Positions 19,167 through 26,913 of a stretch of 64,000 bases of DNA are shown one piece after another. The translations under genes were made by a program, and so were the position numbers. This stretch comes from Mycolicibacter acidiphilus (GTDB taxonomy: Bacteria; Actinomycetota; Actinomycetes; Mycobacteriales; Mycobacteriaceae): the NCBI RefSeq assembly GCF_018455725.1, contig NZ_JAHCLR010000014.1, positions 58,868 through 122,867 of the forward strand, written 5' to 3'. The notes under the pieces were generated by a model. The model made no database searches. It had not been told where the DNA came from and worked only from the letters and a program-made list of their open reading frames with translations. The stretch's first letter is position 1. Each line of letters begins with the position of its first letter.

Positions 19167-19682
19167 TCAGGCCGGTTCGCCGGCCGAGGCGGCAGCCGAA
19201 TCGTCGGCCGGACCGTCGGCCGGCTCACCACTGGCCAGCCGCTCCAGCGGTTCCAGCGCGCGGGTCAGCGTGGCGAGCTCCTCGGAGCTGAGCCGGCAGA
19301 GCATCGATGCCAGTGCGGCGTGCCGGGCCGCCAGCGACTCCCGGTGGGTGGCCAGCCCCTCCGGGGTGATGTCGACCAGCACCGCGCGCAGGTCGGAGGG
19401 ATCACGGGTGCGTTTGACCAGCCCGATCTTCTCCAGCCGGCGAATCGCCACCGTGGTGGTGGGGGTGCGGACCCGCTCCAGCGCGGCCAGTTCCGTCATC
19501 CGGATCGGGCCGCGGTCCAGCAGGGTGATCAGGATCGACAGCTGGGCCAGCGTCAGCTCGCCGGTGGTGGTCCCGCGGCTGATGTCGCCGCGGCGCAGGA
19601 TCGCGAAGAGTTTGGACAGCGAACGGTGCAATCCCTCAGCTATCGCCGTGACCTCCGGCGACTCGGGTGTGTGCTCCGCCAT
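19167..19682 (-). CDS. MarR-family transcriptional regulator (Rv0042c-like)
   Basis: 171 residues from ATG 19682. Winged-helix MarR domain with 'LTLAQLSILITLLDRGPIRM' as helices before the recognition helix 'TPTTTVAIRRLEKIGLVKR' and the wing 'RDPSDLRAVLVDITPEG'. The C-terminus is an acidic Ala/Asp/Pro tail. The upstream candidate start at 19745 was rejected because a TANNNT -10 (TAGACT, 19691-19696) lies 8 bases before ATG 19682, so the mRNA is nearly leaderless. The divergently placed partner is absent: the ABC transporter gene follows on the same strand upstream. Target probably its own operon with the SDR. Confidence 0.85.
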   Translation of the reverse strand: MAEHTPESPEVTAIAEGLHRSLSKLFAILRRGDISRGTTTGELTLAQLSILITLLDRGPIRMTELAALERVRTPTTTVAIRRLEKIGLVKRTRDPSDLRAVLVDITPEGLATHRESLAARHAALASMLCRLSSEELATLTRALEPLERLASGEPADGPADDSAAASAGEPA

Positions 19683-19690
19683 AGTTGACC

Positions 19691-19696
19691 AGTCTA
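19691..19696 (-). promoter_or_regulatory. Candidate -10 element of the MarR gene
   Basis: TAGACT on the minus strand, 8 bases before ATG 19682; no Shine-Dalgarno sequence is visible, so the transcript would have only one or two leader bases. Confidence 0.4.
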
Positions 19697-19741
19697 AACG
19701 GGCGGACGGCTCACCGGGGGTGCCACCTGCGGTTAAGTCCT

Positions 19742-20485
19742 TCACAGCACCTGGGACAGGAAGCGCTGCAACCGTTCGGTCTCGGCCGCGGTGAACAGCC
19801 GCTCCGGCGGTCCCGATTCCACGACCTTGCCGCGGTCCATGAAAACGACGGTGTCGGAGGCGGATCGGGCGAAACCCATCTCGTGGGTGACCACGACCAT
19901 CGTCATGCCGTCGTCGCCGAGCTCGCTGATCAGCGCCAGAACACCTTTGACCAGTTCGGGATCGAGCGCGGAGGTGGCCTCGTCGAAGAGCATCACCTGC
20001 GGTTGCATCGCCAGCGCCCTGGCGATCGCGACCCGCTGCTGCTGGCCGCCCGACAGCGCCGTCGGGCGCACCCCGGCCTTGTTCTTCAGCCCGACCCGGT
20101 CCAGCAGGTTCAGCGCGAGATCGCGGGCCGCGTCGGCGGACAGGCCGCGCAGCTTGCGCGGGGCCAGCGTGATGTTCTCCAGCACACTGCGGTGCGGGAA
20201 CAGGTTGAAATGCTGGAACACCATGCCGATCCGCTGCCGCAGTTCGTCGGGGTCGTCGCCCAGCACCGATCGACCGCCGAGCAGGACGTCGCCGCTGTCG
20301 GGTTCGTAGAGCCGGTTCAGGGTGCGCAGCATCGTCGACTTGCCGGAGCCCGACGGGCCGATCACCGCGGCCGTGCTGCCGGCCGGCACCTCCAGGTCGA
20401 CGCCGCGCAGCACCGTCGTCTTGCCGAAGGACAGGTGAATGTCCTTGGCGGTCAACGACACCGGCTCCCGATCCGGCTGGGTCAT
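19742..20485 (-). CDS. ABC transporter ATP-binding protein, polar amino-acid (GlnQ) type
   Basis: 247 residues from ATG 20485, preceded by AGGAG. Walker A GPSGSGKST at 43-51, Q-loop 'VFQHFNLFPH', signature 'LSGGQQQRV', Walker B 'VMLFDEATSALDPE', and the switch His in 'VVTHEMGFA'. All are typical of the PAAT family (GlnQ/ArtP/GltL). Its start overlaps the stop of the permease gene by one base (TGATG), so the two are coupled. The frame is open much further upstream but only as a shadow of the permease gene. Confidence 0.93.
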   Translation of the reverse strand: MTQPDREPVSLTAKDIHLSFGKTTVLRGVDLEVPAGSTAAVIGPSGSGKSTMLRTLNRLYEPDSGDVLLGGRSVLGDDPDELRQRIGMVFQHFNLFPHRSVLENITLAPRKLRGLSADAARDLALNLLDRVGLKNKAGVRPTALSGGQQQRVAIARALAMQPQVMLFDEATSALDPELVKGVLALISELGDDGMTMVVVTHEMGFARSASDTVVFMDRGKVVESGPPERLFTAAETERLQRFLSQVL

Positions 20486-22311
20486 CAGGTGATCTCCTGG
20501 CTCGATACCGAGGGGTTGAGTTCCAGGTCGTCCTCCGGTTCGGCGGCCCGGCCGCGCCGCAGCCGATTGTCGACGACGTTCACCAGGTGCGTCAGCGGGA
20601 TCGTCAGCGCCAGATACAGCAGGCCGGCCGCCACCAGCGGCGACAGGCTGCCGGTCTGGGCGTTGAAGTCGCGGCCCACCTGGAACAGTTCCCTCTGCCC
20701 GGCGACCAGACCCAGGAAGTACAGCAGCGCAGAGGCTTTCAGCAGCGCGATGAACTGATTCACCAGCGCCGGCAGCACCCGGCGGATGCCCTGCGGGATC
20801 ACCACCAGCTGCATCGACGCCGGGTAGCCGAACCCGAGTGCGCGCGCGGCCTCCAGCTGCCCGGACTCCACGCTCTGAATTCCCGAGCGCAGGATCTCCC
20901 CGATGTAGGCCGCGGCCGTCAGGCCCAGTGCGGCGATCCCCAGCGGGTAGGGGTTGTTGTGGGTCAGCCCGCCGATCAGCGGCCCGACCGCCAGCCCGAT
21001 CAGCAGGATGATCAGCACCTCCGGCAGCCCGCGGAAGATGTCGGTGTACACCCGGGCCGGCCAGCGCAGCCAGCGGGTGCGGGAGATGCCGGCGACGGCC
21101 AGCCCCAACCCGGCGACCAGGCCGATGGCGCCGCCGCTCAGGGTCAGCAGCACGGTGTTGGGCAGGCCGACCTTGATCAGATCCGGCAGCGCCGCCCGGT
21201 AGAGCCGCCAGTCGAAGAACGAGTCCCGCAGTTGTGCCAGCGTCGATTTCGGCGTGTAGGTCTCGGTCTCCGGCTTGTGGTGCCGCGCGGCGATCGCGGC
21301 GAAGTCCGGTAGGTGCGGGGTGGCCGCGGACTTGGAGCCCGGCTGCCAGCCCGGCGGCAGCGGCCGGGGGATCCAGTCGGTGTACAGCTGCGGCCAGGTG
21401 CCGTCGTCGATGACGGCGTCCAGCCCGGCGTTCAGCGCGGAGATCAGCGCCCGGTTCTCCTTGGCCACGGCGTACGCCTCGAAGCCGGCCGGGCTGAACG
21501 TGTAGCCGACGATCTGCGCCGGATCGTCGGCGCGCATCAGGTTGATCGCGGTCAGCGACGGGGCGACCCACGCGTCGACCTGGTGGCTCTTCAGCGCGGT
21601 GTACAGCGTGATGGAGTCGGGGAACCGCACCGGTTCCAGCTCCAGGGTGTCGACGACGTAGGCGTCCTCGACGGTGCCCTGCACCACCGCGATCCGCCGC
21701 CCGCGGGTCAGATCGTCGAACCCCGTGACGTCCGAACCGGCCGGGACCACCAGCGCCATGTAGCCGGTGTCGTAGCCGTTGGTGAACCCGACGGTGCGGC
21801 GGCGGGCATCGGTGGCGTTGATCGACGCCGAGCCGACGTCGAACCGGCCCGACTCCACCTGGGCGAGCAGCCCGAAGAAGTCGGTGCCGACGAACTGCAC
21901 CCGCAGGCCGAGCTTGCGGGCGATCGCGCGGAGCAGTTCGTTGTCGAAGCCGGTGTAGCGGCCGGCGGCGTTGATGCAGTTCGTCGGGGGACTCTCGGTG
22001 AGCGTGCCGACGGTCAGCACGCCCGGCGTGATCAGCCCGAGCTTGCTGACGTCGATGGAGCTCAGCGGTTCGACACCGGCGGTGGTGTATTTGTCCTCGC
22101 GCGGCCGCTTGGCCGTCGCCAGCTTCTGCGGCAGCGCGATCGCGGATTCCTGACCGGCCGGTGCGCACTGGTCGGGGACGGCCCCGGCCGGCGGTGCGCA
22201 GCCGAGGCCGGCCACGATCAGCAGTACCGCCGCGAGCGCGAGCAATCTTCCGTTGACTCTGCGCTCAGGGCGCAGAAGTGCGGGTGAGGTGCGCCGTGAA
22301 CGCAGAGTCAA
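20485..22311 (-). CDS. Fused substrate-binding protein and permease of a polar amino-acid ABC transporter
   Basis: About 608 residues. An N-terminal signal-like segment ('LLALAAVLLIVAGLGCAPP', Cys possibly lipidated although the lipobox is weak) leads into a periplasmic binding domain of the SBP_bac_3 type ('LTVGTLTESPPTNCINAAGR...YTGFDNELLRAIA'). A permease domain with 'GLPNTVLLTLSGG' and the EAA loop 'EAARALGFGYPASMQLVVIPQ' follows. Such fusions are known for GlnH-GlnP types. It forms a two-gene operon with the ATPase. The start is unresolved: TTG 22311 gives a basic n-region but lies inside a palindrome; TTG 22245 is the alternative (586 residues). Substrate probably glutamine, glutamate or related amino acids, unproven. 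Confidence 0.85.
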   Translation of the reverse strand: MTLRSRRTSPALLRPERRVNGRLLALAAVLLIVAGLGCAPPAGAVPDQCAPAGQESAIALPQKLATAKRPREDKYTTAGVEPLSSIDVSKLGLITPGVLTVGTLTESPPTNCINAAGRYTGFDNELLRAIARKLGLRVQFVGTDFFGLLAQVESGRFDVGSASINATDARRRTVGFTNGYDTGYMALVVPAGSDVTGFDDLTRGRRIAVVQGTVEDAYVVDTLELEPVRFPDSITLYTALKSHQVDAWVAPSLTAINLMRADDPAQIVGYTFSPAGFEAYAVAKENRALISALNAGLDAVIDDGTWPQLYTDWIPRPLPPGWQPGSKSAATPHLPDFAAIAARHHKPETETYTPKSTLAQLRDSFFDWRLYRAALPDLIKVGLPNTVLLTLSGGAIGLVAGLGLAVAGISRTRWLRWPARVYTDIFRGLPEVLIILLIGLAVGPLIGGLTHNNPYPLGIAALGLTAAAYIGEILRSGIQSVESGQLEAARALGFGYPASMQLVVIPQGIRRVLPALVNQFIALLKASALLYFLGLVAGQRELFQVGRDFNAQTGSLSPLVAAGLLYLALTIPLTHLVNVVDNRLRRGRAAEPEDDLELNPSVSSQEIT

Positions 22312-22312
22312 C
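22252..22312. repeat. 61-bp palindromic element with perfect 12-bp arms
   Basis: GTTGACTCTGCG at 22252-22263 is the exact reverse complement of CGCAGAGTCAAC at 22301-22312. Inner segments (GGGCGCA around 22268 and TGCGCCG around 22290) can extend the stem. It lies directly after the ino1 stop (22326) and overlaps the possible TTG start of the transporter gene, so it may terminate ino1 transcription or be a short dispersed palindromic repeat. Confidence 0.75.
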
Positions 22313-22325
22313 GTCGAGAACGTCG

Positions 22326-23432
22326 CTAGCCGGTGATGAACTCTTCGAGCTGAACGCGCGCGACGTCGTCGGGCAGCTGCTTCGGCGGGCTCTTCATCAG
22401 GTAGGCCGACGCCGGGACGATCGGGCCGCCGATGCCGCGGTCCTTGGCGATCTTCGCCGCGCGCACCGCGTCGATGATGATGCCCGCGGAGTTGGGGGAG
22501 TCCCACACCTCGAGCTTGTACTCCAGGTTCAGCGGCACGTCGCCGAACGCGCGGCCCTCCAGCCGGACGTAGGCCCACTTGCGGTCGTCGAGCCAGGCGA
22601 CGTGGTCGGACGGGCCGATGTGCACGTTCTTGTCCTCGACCTTGCCGGCCAGCGAGCCGGTGAGGTTGGAGGTGACGGCCTGGGTCTTGGAGACCTTCTT
22701 CGACTCCAGCCGCTCGCGCTCGAGCATGTTCTTGAAGTCCATGTTGCCGCCGACGTTGAGCTGGTAGGTGCGGTCCAGGGTGACGCCGCGGTCCTCGAAC
22801 AGCTTGGCCATCACCCGGTGGGTGATGGTGGCGCCGACCTGGCTCTTGATGTCGTCGCCGACGATCGGCACCCCGGCGTCCTCGAACTTCTTGGCCCACA
22901 CCGGGTCGGAGGCGATGAACACCGGCAGCGCGTTGACGAACGCCACGCCCGCGTCGATCGCGCACTGGGCGTAGAACTTGTCGGCGTCATCGGAGCCCAC
23001 CGGCAGGTAGGAGACCAGCACGTCGACTTTGGCCTCCCGCAGGGCGGCCACCACGTCGACCGGGTCGGCGTCGGAGACCTCGATGGTCTCGGCGTAGTAC
23101 TTGCCGATGCCGTCCAGGGTCGGGCCGCGCTGCACGATGACGTCGGTCGGCGGCACGTCGGCGATCTTGATGGTGTTGTTCTCCGAGGCGAAGATCGCCT
23201 CGGACAGGTCGAACCCGACCTTCTTCGCGTCGACGTCGAACGCGGCGACGAACTTGACGTCGCGCACGTGGTACTGGCCGAAACGCACGTGCATCAGGCC
23301 GGGGACCGTCGAGTTGTCGTCGGCGTTCTGGTAGTACTGGACGCCCTGGACCAGCGAGGACGCGCAGTTTCCGACGCCGACAATGGCGACCCGCACATCC
23401 GTCGACGCCGCCGATGCGGTTTGCTCACTCAT
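22326..23432 (-). CDS. ino1: Inositol-1-phosphate synthase
   Basis: Converts glucose 6-phosphate to 1L-myo-inositol 1-phosphate (NAD-dependent), the first step to phosphatidylinositol, mycothiol, LAM and PIMs. 368 residues, one more than Mtb Ino1 (Rv0046c). NAD-binding '[14 protein letters not shown]' near the N-terminus. Further conserved pieces are '[14 protein letters not shown]', '[15 protein letters not shown]', '[13 protein letters not shown]' and '[14 protein letters not shown]'. Cytosolic. It is preceded on the same strand by the PadR gene, as in Mtb, with 58 bp between; inositol-responsive control of ino1 by other regulators (IpsA) is known but no site was recognised here. Confidence 0.97.
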   Translation of the reverse strand: MSEQTASAASTDVRVAIVGVGNCASSLVQGVQYYQNADDNSTVPGLMHVRFGQYHVRDVKFVAAFDVDAKKVGFDLSEAIFASENNTIKIADVPPTDVIVQRGPTLDGIGKYYAETIEVSDADPVDVVAALREAKVDVLVSYLPVGSDDADKFYAQCAIDAGVAFVNALPVFIASDPVWAKKFEDAGVPIVGDDIKSQVGATITHRVMAKLFEDRGVTLDRTYQLNVGGNMDFKNMLERERLESKKVSKTQAVTSNLTGSLAGKVEDKNVHIGPSDHVAWLDDRKWAYVRLEGRAFGDVPLNLEYKLEVWDSPNSAGIIIDAVRAAKIAKDRGIGGPIVPASAYLMKSPPKQLPDDVARVQLEEFITG

Positions 23433-23490
23433 TTCCGACGTTCTCCTTTTTCTGCTTCCACTGCTGAAGTGCTGGTGTTCTGGTGTTCGA

Positions 23491-24033
23491 TCAGGGTTGT
23501 TCGGGTCGACTCTGTGCCACTCGCTCGGCCGCGATCAGTTCGTTGAGCCACTTGACCTCCCGTTCGCTGGATTCCAGCCCGAGCTGGTGCAGTTGGCGGG
23601 TGTAGCGGTCCAACGAGTTGGTGGCGCGCATCACCGCGTTGCGCAGGCCCTCCCGGCGCTCCTCCACCTGCCGGCGGCGGCCCTCCAGAATCCGCATCCG
23701 CGCCTCGGCCGGGGTGCGGTTGAAGAACGCGAGGTGGACGCCGAATCCGTCGTCGGTGTAGTTCTGCGGGCCGGTGTCGGCCACCAACTCGTTGAACCGC
23801 TGCCGGCCGGCGTCGGTGAGTTGGTACACCCGGCGGGCCCGGCGCACCGGGGTGCCGGCCGGGGCGGCGTCCTCGGCGATCAGCCCGGCCGTCTGCATGC
23901 GGCGCAGCGCCGGGTACAGCGAACCGTAGGAGAACGCGCGGAAGGCGCCGAGCAGTCCGGTCAGCCGCTTGCGGAGTTCGTAGCCGTGCATCGGGGACTC
24001 CAGCAGGAGGCCCAGAACGGCAAGCTCCAGCAC
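23491..24033 (-). CDS. PadR-family transcriptional regulator (Rv0047c-like)
   Basis: 180 residues from GTG 24033, preceded by GGGAGG 7 bases upstream; this is exactly the length of Rv0047c. N-terminal winged helix: '[20 protein letters not shown]', recognition part '[19 protein letters not shown]', wing '[16 protein letters not shown]'. C-terminal coiled/helical dimerisation domain rich in Glu and Arg. The frame is open to 24111 but has no better start. It stands upstream of ino1. A perfect inverted repeat 53 bp before its start is a possible operator. Confidence 0.88.
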   Translation of the reverse strand: MLELAVLGLLLESPMHGYELRKRLTGLLGAFRAFSYGSLYPALRRMQTAGLIAEDAAPAGTPVRRARRVYQLTDAGRQRFNELVADTGPQNYTDDGFGVHLAFFNRTPAEARMRILEGRRRQVEERREGLRNAVMRATNSLDRYTRQLHQLGLESSEREVKWLNELIAAERVAQSRPEQP

Positions 24034-24085
24034 CTGAACACCTCCCCGCGATTCCGCTACGACGCTCCGACAGTTCGCGACATAG

Positions 24086-24098
24086 TATCGCGCCGATA
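24086..24098. promoter_or_regulatory. Candidate PadR operator
   Basis: TATCG-CGC-CGATA is a perfect inverted repeat with 3-base spacer in the gap between the divergent padR and first PBP genes. AT-rich for this genome. PadR proteins usually bind such dyads near their own promoter; assignment is inferred. Confidence 0.4.
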
Positions 24099-24165
24099 TA
24101 ACCCGGACCACCCCGCGGGTGTGGTTGAAGTCGCGATTTGCCTAGCGCTGTGACGGCGGCGAGCC

Positions 24166-24171
24166 TAAATT
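24166..24171 (+). promoter_or_regulatory. Candidate leaderless promoter -10 of the first PBP gene
   Basis: TAAATT ends 7 bases before GTG 24179. The same layout (TANNNT-N7-GTGCGA) stands before the intact Rv0049-like gene at 26488. Confidence 0.5.
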
Positions 24172-24178
24172 GTGAAAG

Positions 24179-26413
24179 GTGCGACTACAGAGACAGGTGC
24201 TCCACAGGGCGCTGTGGGGGGTCGCTGTTAGTGCAGGGCCGGATGGTGCCGGCGATGATGCGAACCCGGCCGAACCGCTGCGGCCGGTGGACTGGGCGCG
24301 AGCCCGGCGCCGCGGGGCCGCTGTGGCCGCCGTACTGCTGCTTGCGCCGGCGCTGACCTTCGCGGTCGCCTACCGGCGTGCCGACGTCCCGGCGCCGGGT
24401 GACGTGACCACCAACCAGGTCTCGACGATCCTGGCCCGGGACGGCGGGCTGCTGGCGAAGATCATCCCGCCGGAGGGCAACCGCGTCGACGTCGCCATCG
24501 ACCGGGTGCCGGTGCACGTGCGCGATGCGGTGCTGGCCGCCGAGGACCGGGATTTCTACACCAATCACGGTTACTCGCTGTCCGGACTGGTGCGGGCGGT
24601 CAAGAACAACCTTTTCGGCGGCGACACCCAGGGCGGGTCCACGATCACCCAGCAGTACGTCAAGAACGCGCTGGTGGGGTCGGAGCGGGTGGGCTTCGGC
24701 GGACTGGAGCGCAAGGCGAAGGAACTCGTGATCGCCACGAAGATGTCGTCGCAGTGGTCCAAGAACGAGGTGCTGGAGGCCTACCTCAACATCATCTACT
24801 TCGGCCGGCACAGCTACGGCGTCTCCGCGGCCGCCCGGGCGTACTTCGACAAGCGGATCGAGGACCTGACGGTCGCCGAGGGCGCCCTGCTGGCGACGGT
24901 CATCCAGCGCCCGTCCGCGCTGGACCCCGCCGTCAACCGGGAGGCCGCGGTCAACAGGTGGAACTGGGTGCTCGACGGCATGGTGGAGATCGGTGCGCTC
25001 TCCGCCGAAGACCGTGCCGCCCAGCGGTTCCCGGTGACGATGCCGCCGGACAAGGCGTACCTGGCCGATCAGACCGTCGGGCCGAACGGGCTGATCGAAC
25101 GGCAGGTCATCGCCGAACTGCTGGATCTGCTGGGCATCGACGAGCGGACGCTGAACATGCAGGGTCTGCAGATCACCACCACGATCGACCCGACCGCGCA
25201 GCGCGCCGCGCGGGAAGCCGTCGCGAAATATCTGGCCGGGCAGAACCCGGACATGCGCGCCGCCGTGGTGTCGATCGACGCCGGCAGCGGCGGGGTGCGG
25301 GCCTACTACGGCGGCGCGGACGCCAACGGGTTCGACTTTGCGCAGGCGGGGCTGCAGACCGGTTCGACGTTCAAGGTGTTCGCGCTGGTCGCGGCGCTCA
25401 AGCAGGGGATCGGTCTGGGGCACGAGGTGGACAGCGCACCGCTGACCGTCCACGGAATCAAGATCAGCAACGTCAGCAACGCCAGTTGCGGGGTGTGCAA
25501 CCTCGCGGAGGCGCTGAAGCGCTCGCTGAACACGGCCTACTACCGGCTGATGCTCGACCTGCGACACGGACCGCAGGATGTGGCCGACGCTGCGCACCAG
25601 GCCGGGGTGGCGGCGAGTTTTCCCGGCGTACCGCACACCCTCAGCGAGGACGGCAAAGGCGGCCCGCCGAACAACGGGATCGTGCTGGGCCAGTACCAGA
25701 CCCGGGTGATCGACATGGCGTCCGCGTACGCCACCCTCGCCGATTCGGGGATCTACCACACGCCGCACTTCATCCAGAAGGTCGTGGACCGCGACGGCCG
25801 GGTGCTCTTCGACCGGGCCCGGGAGAAGCATCAGCACGAGCAGCGCCTGCCCGCGGCGGTCGCCGACAACGTCAGCGCCGCGATGGAGCCGATCGCCGCC
25901 TATGCGGGCGGGCACGCCCTGGCCGGTGGGCGCCCGTCCGCGGCGAAGACCGGCACCACCCAACTCGGCACGACCGGCGCCAACCGCGACGCCTGGATGG
26001 TCGGCTACACCCCGACGCTGTCCACCGCGGTGTGGGTGGGCACGGTCACGGGCGACGAGCCGCTGAGTAACAAGTGGGGCGGCCCGGTCTACGGTGCCGG
26101 CCTGCCGGCCGACATCTGGAAGGCGACCATGGACGGCGCGCTGCGGGGCACCCGCAACGAGTCTTTCCCCAAGCCGGCCTCGATCGGTGGCTTCGCCGGG
26201 ATACCGGTGCCGCCGCCGCCCCCACCGGTGTGGGTGCCCGCGCCGCTGCCGCCGCTCGAACCGTTGACTATCCCCGATCTCCCGCCGCTGCCGGGAATGC
26301 CGGGAATGCCGCCCCCACCGCCGCCGCCCCCGCCGCCTCCACCGCCACCGCCGCTGCCCCCGCCGCCGCCACCACCGCCGCCGCCGTTGCCGTTGAGCCA
26401 GCCCGTCCCCTAG
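24179..26413 (+). CDS. Bifunctional class A penicillin-binding protein, first copy of a ponA1 tandem pair
   Basis: Glycosyltransferase/transpeptidase that polymerises and crosslinks peptidoglycan. 744 residues. Residues 1-12 ('VRLQRQVLHRAL') copy the start of the Rv0049-like protein downstream; a short cytoplasmic part and one membrane segment (about 45-65) follow. GT51 domain: 'EDRDFYTNHGYS' with the catalytic Glu, 'QGGSTITQQYVKN', 'RKAKELVIATKM', 'EAYLNIIYFG'. Transpeptidase: 'GSTFKVF' (S-x-x-K), 'SLN', 'KTGTTQ'. All motifs look active. The C-terminus is a poly-Pro tail. Compared with the second copy it lacks the long charged cytoplasmic N-terminus and keeps the His in the GT motif where copy 2 has Pro. 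The 3' end runs to within 74 bp of the Rv0049-like gene. Confidence 0.92.
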   Translation: MRLQRQVLHRALWGVAVSAGPDGAGDDANPAEPLRPVDWARARRRGAAVAAVLLLAPALTFAVAYRRADVPAPGDVTTNQVSTILARDGGLLAKIIPPEGNRVDVAIDRVPVHVRDAVLAAEDRDFYTNHGYSLSGLVRAVKNNLFGGDTQGGSTITQQYVKNALVGSERVGFGGLERKAKELVIATKMSSQWSKNEVLEAYLNIIYFGRHSYGVSAAARAYFDKRIEDLTVAEGALLATVIQRPSALDPAVNREAAVNRWNWVLDGMVEIGALSAEDRAAQRFPVTMPPDKAYLADQTVGPNGLIERQVIAELLDLLGIDERTLNMQGLQITTTIDPTAQRAAREAVAKYLAGQNPDMRAAVVSIDAGSGGVRAYYGGADANGFDFAQAGLQTGSTFKVFALVAALKQGIGLGHEVDSAPLTVHGIKISNVSNASCGVCNLAEALKRSLNTAYYRLMLDLRHGPQDVADAAHQAGVAASFPGVPHTLSEDGKGGPPNNGIVLGQYQTRVIDMASAYATLADSGIYHTPHFIQKVVDRDGRVLFDRAREKHQHEQRLPAAVADNVSAAMEPIAAYAGGHALAGGRPSAAKTGTTQLGTTGANRDAWMVGYTPTLSTAVWVGTVTGDEPLSNKWGGPVYGAGLPADIWKATMDGALRGTRNESFPKPASIGGFAGIPVPPPPPPVWVPAPLPPLEPLTIPDLPPLPGMPGMPPPPPPPPPPPPPPPLPPPPPPPPPPLPLSQPVP

Positions 26414-26474
26414 GGCCGGACGTGGCTTTCACCTCAGACCGGCTTGCTACGCATCGGCGCGCAGCGGACCGACG

Positions 26475-26480
26475 TACTCT
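26475..26480 (+). promoter_or_regulatory. Candidate leaderless promoter -10 of the Rv0049-like gene
   Basis: TACTCT ends 7 bases before GTG 26488, with no Shine-Dalgarno sequence; same spacing as upstream of the first PBP gene. Confidence 0.5.
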
Positions 26481-26487
26481 GGTGATC

Positions 26488-26913
26488 GTGCGATTGCAGC
26501 GACAGGTGGTGGACTACGCGCTTCGGCGCCGCTCCCTGCTGGCCGAGGTCTACTCCGGGCGCACCGGGGTCTCCGAGGTGTGCGACGCCAACCCCTACCT
26601 GCTGCGCGCCGCGAAGTATCACGGCAAGACCAGTGCGGTGGTGTGCCCGATCTGCCGCAAGGAGCCGCTCACGCTGGTGTCCTGGGTGTACGGCGACCAC
26701 CTGGGCCCGGTGTCCGGATCGGCGCGCTCCGCCGAGGAGCTGGTGCTGCTGGCCACCCGCTACCCGGAGTTCTCGGTGCACGTCGTGGAGGTATGCCGAA
26801 CCTGCAGCTGGAATCACCTGGTGAAGTCGTACCTGCTCGGAATGGCACGTCCGCCCAAGGGCACCCAGCGTCGACGGACGGCGCGGACCGGCGCGCGCAC
26901 GGCCAGTGAGTAA
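26488..26913 (+). CDS. Small zinc-ribbon-like protein (Rv0049-like, DUF5318)
   Basis: 141 residues from GTG 26488. Two C-x2-C pairs, 'VVCPICRKEP' and 'EVCRTCSWNH', about 50 residues apart form a likely zinc ribbon; a further Cys stands in 'SEVCDANPYLL'. The tail is Arg-rich. Cytoplasmic, function unknown. It overlaps the ponA1 start by 8 bases, so the two are translationally coupled, which suggests a role linked to PBP function or cell-wall control. The frame is open upstream to 26074 only as a shadow of the first PBP gene. Confidence 0.88.
   Translation: MRLQRQVVDYALRRRSLLAEVYSGRTGVSEVCDANPYLLRAAKYHGKTSAVVCPICRKEPLTLVSWVYGDHLGPVSGSARSAEELVLLATRYPEFSVHVVEVCRTCSWNHLVKSYLLGMARPPKGTQRRRTARTGARTASE

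Noticed and set aside
19742-22168. 808-codon reading joining the ABC ATPase to upstream sequence
   Set aside because: The upstream part is out of frame with the conserved permease; AGGAG before ATG 20485 marks the true start.
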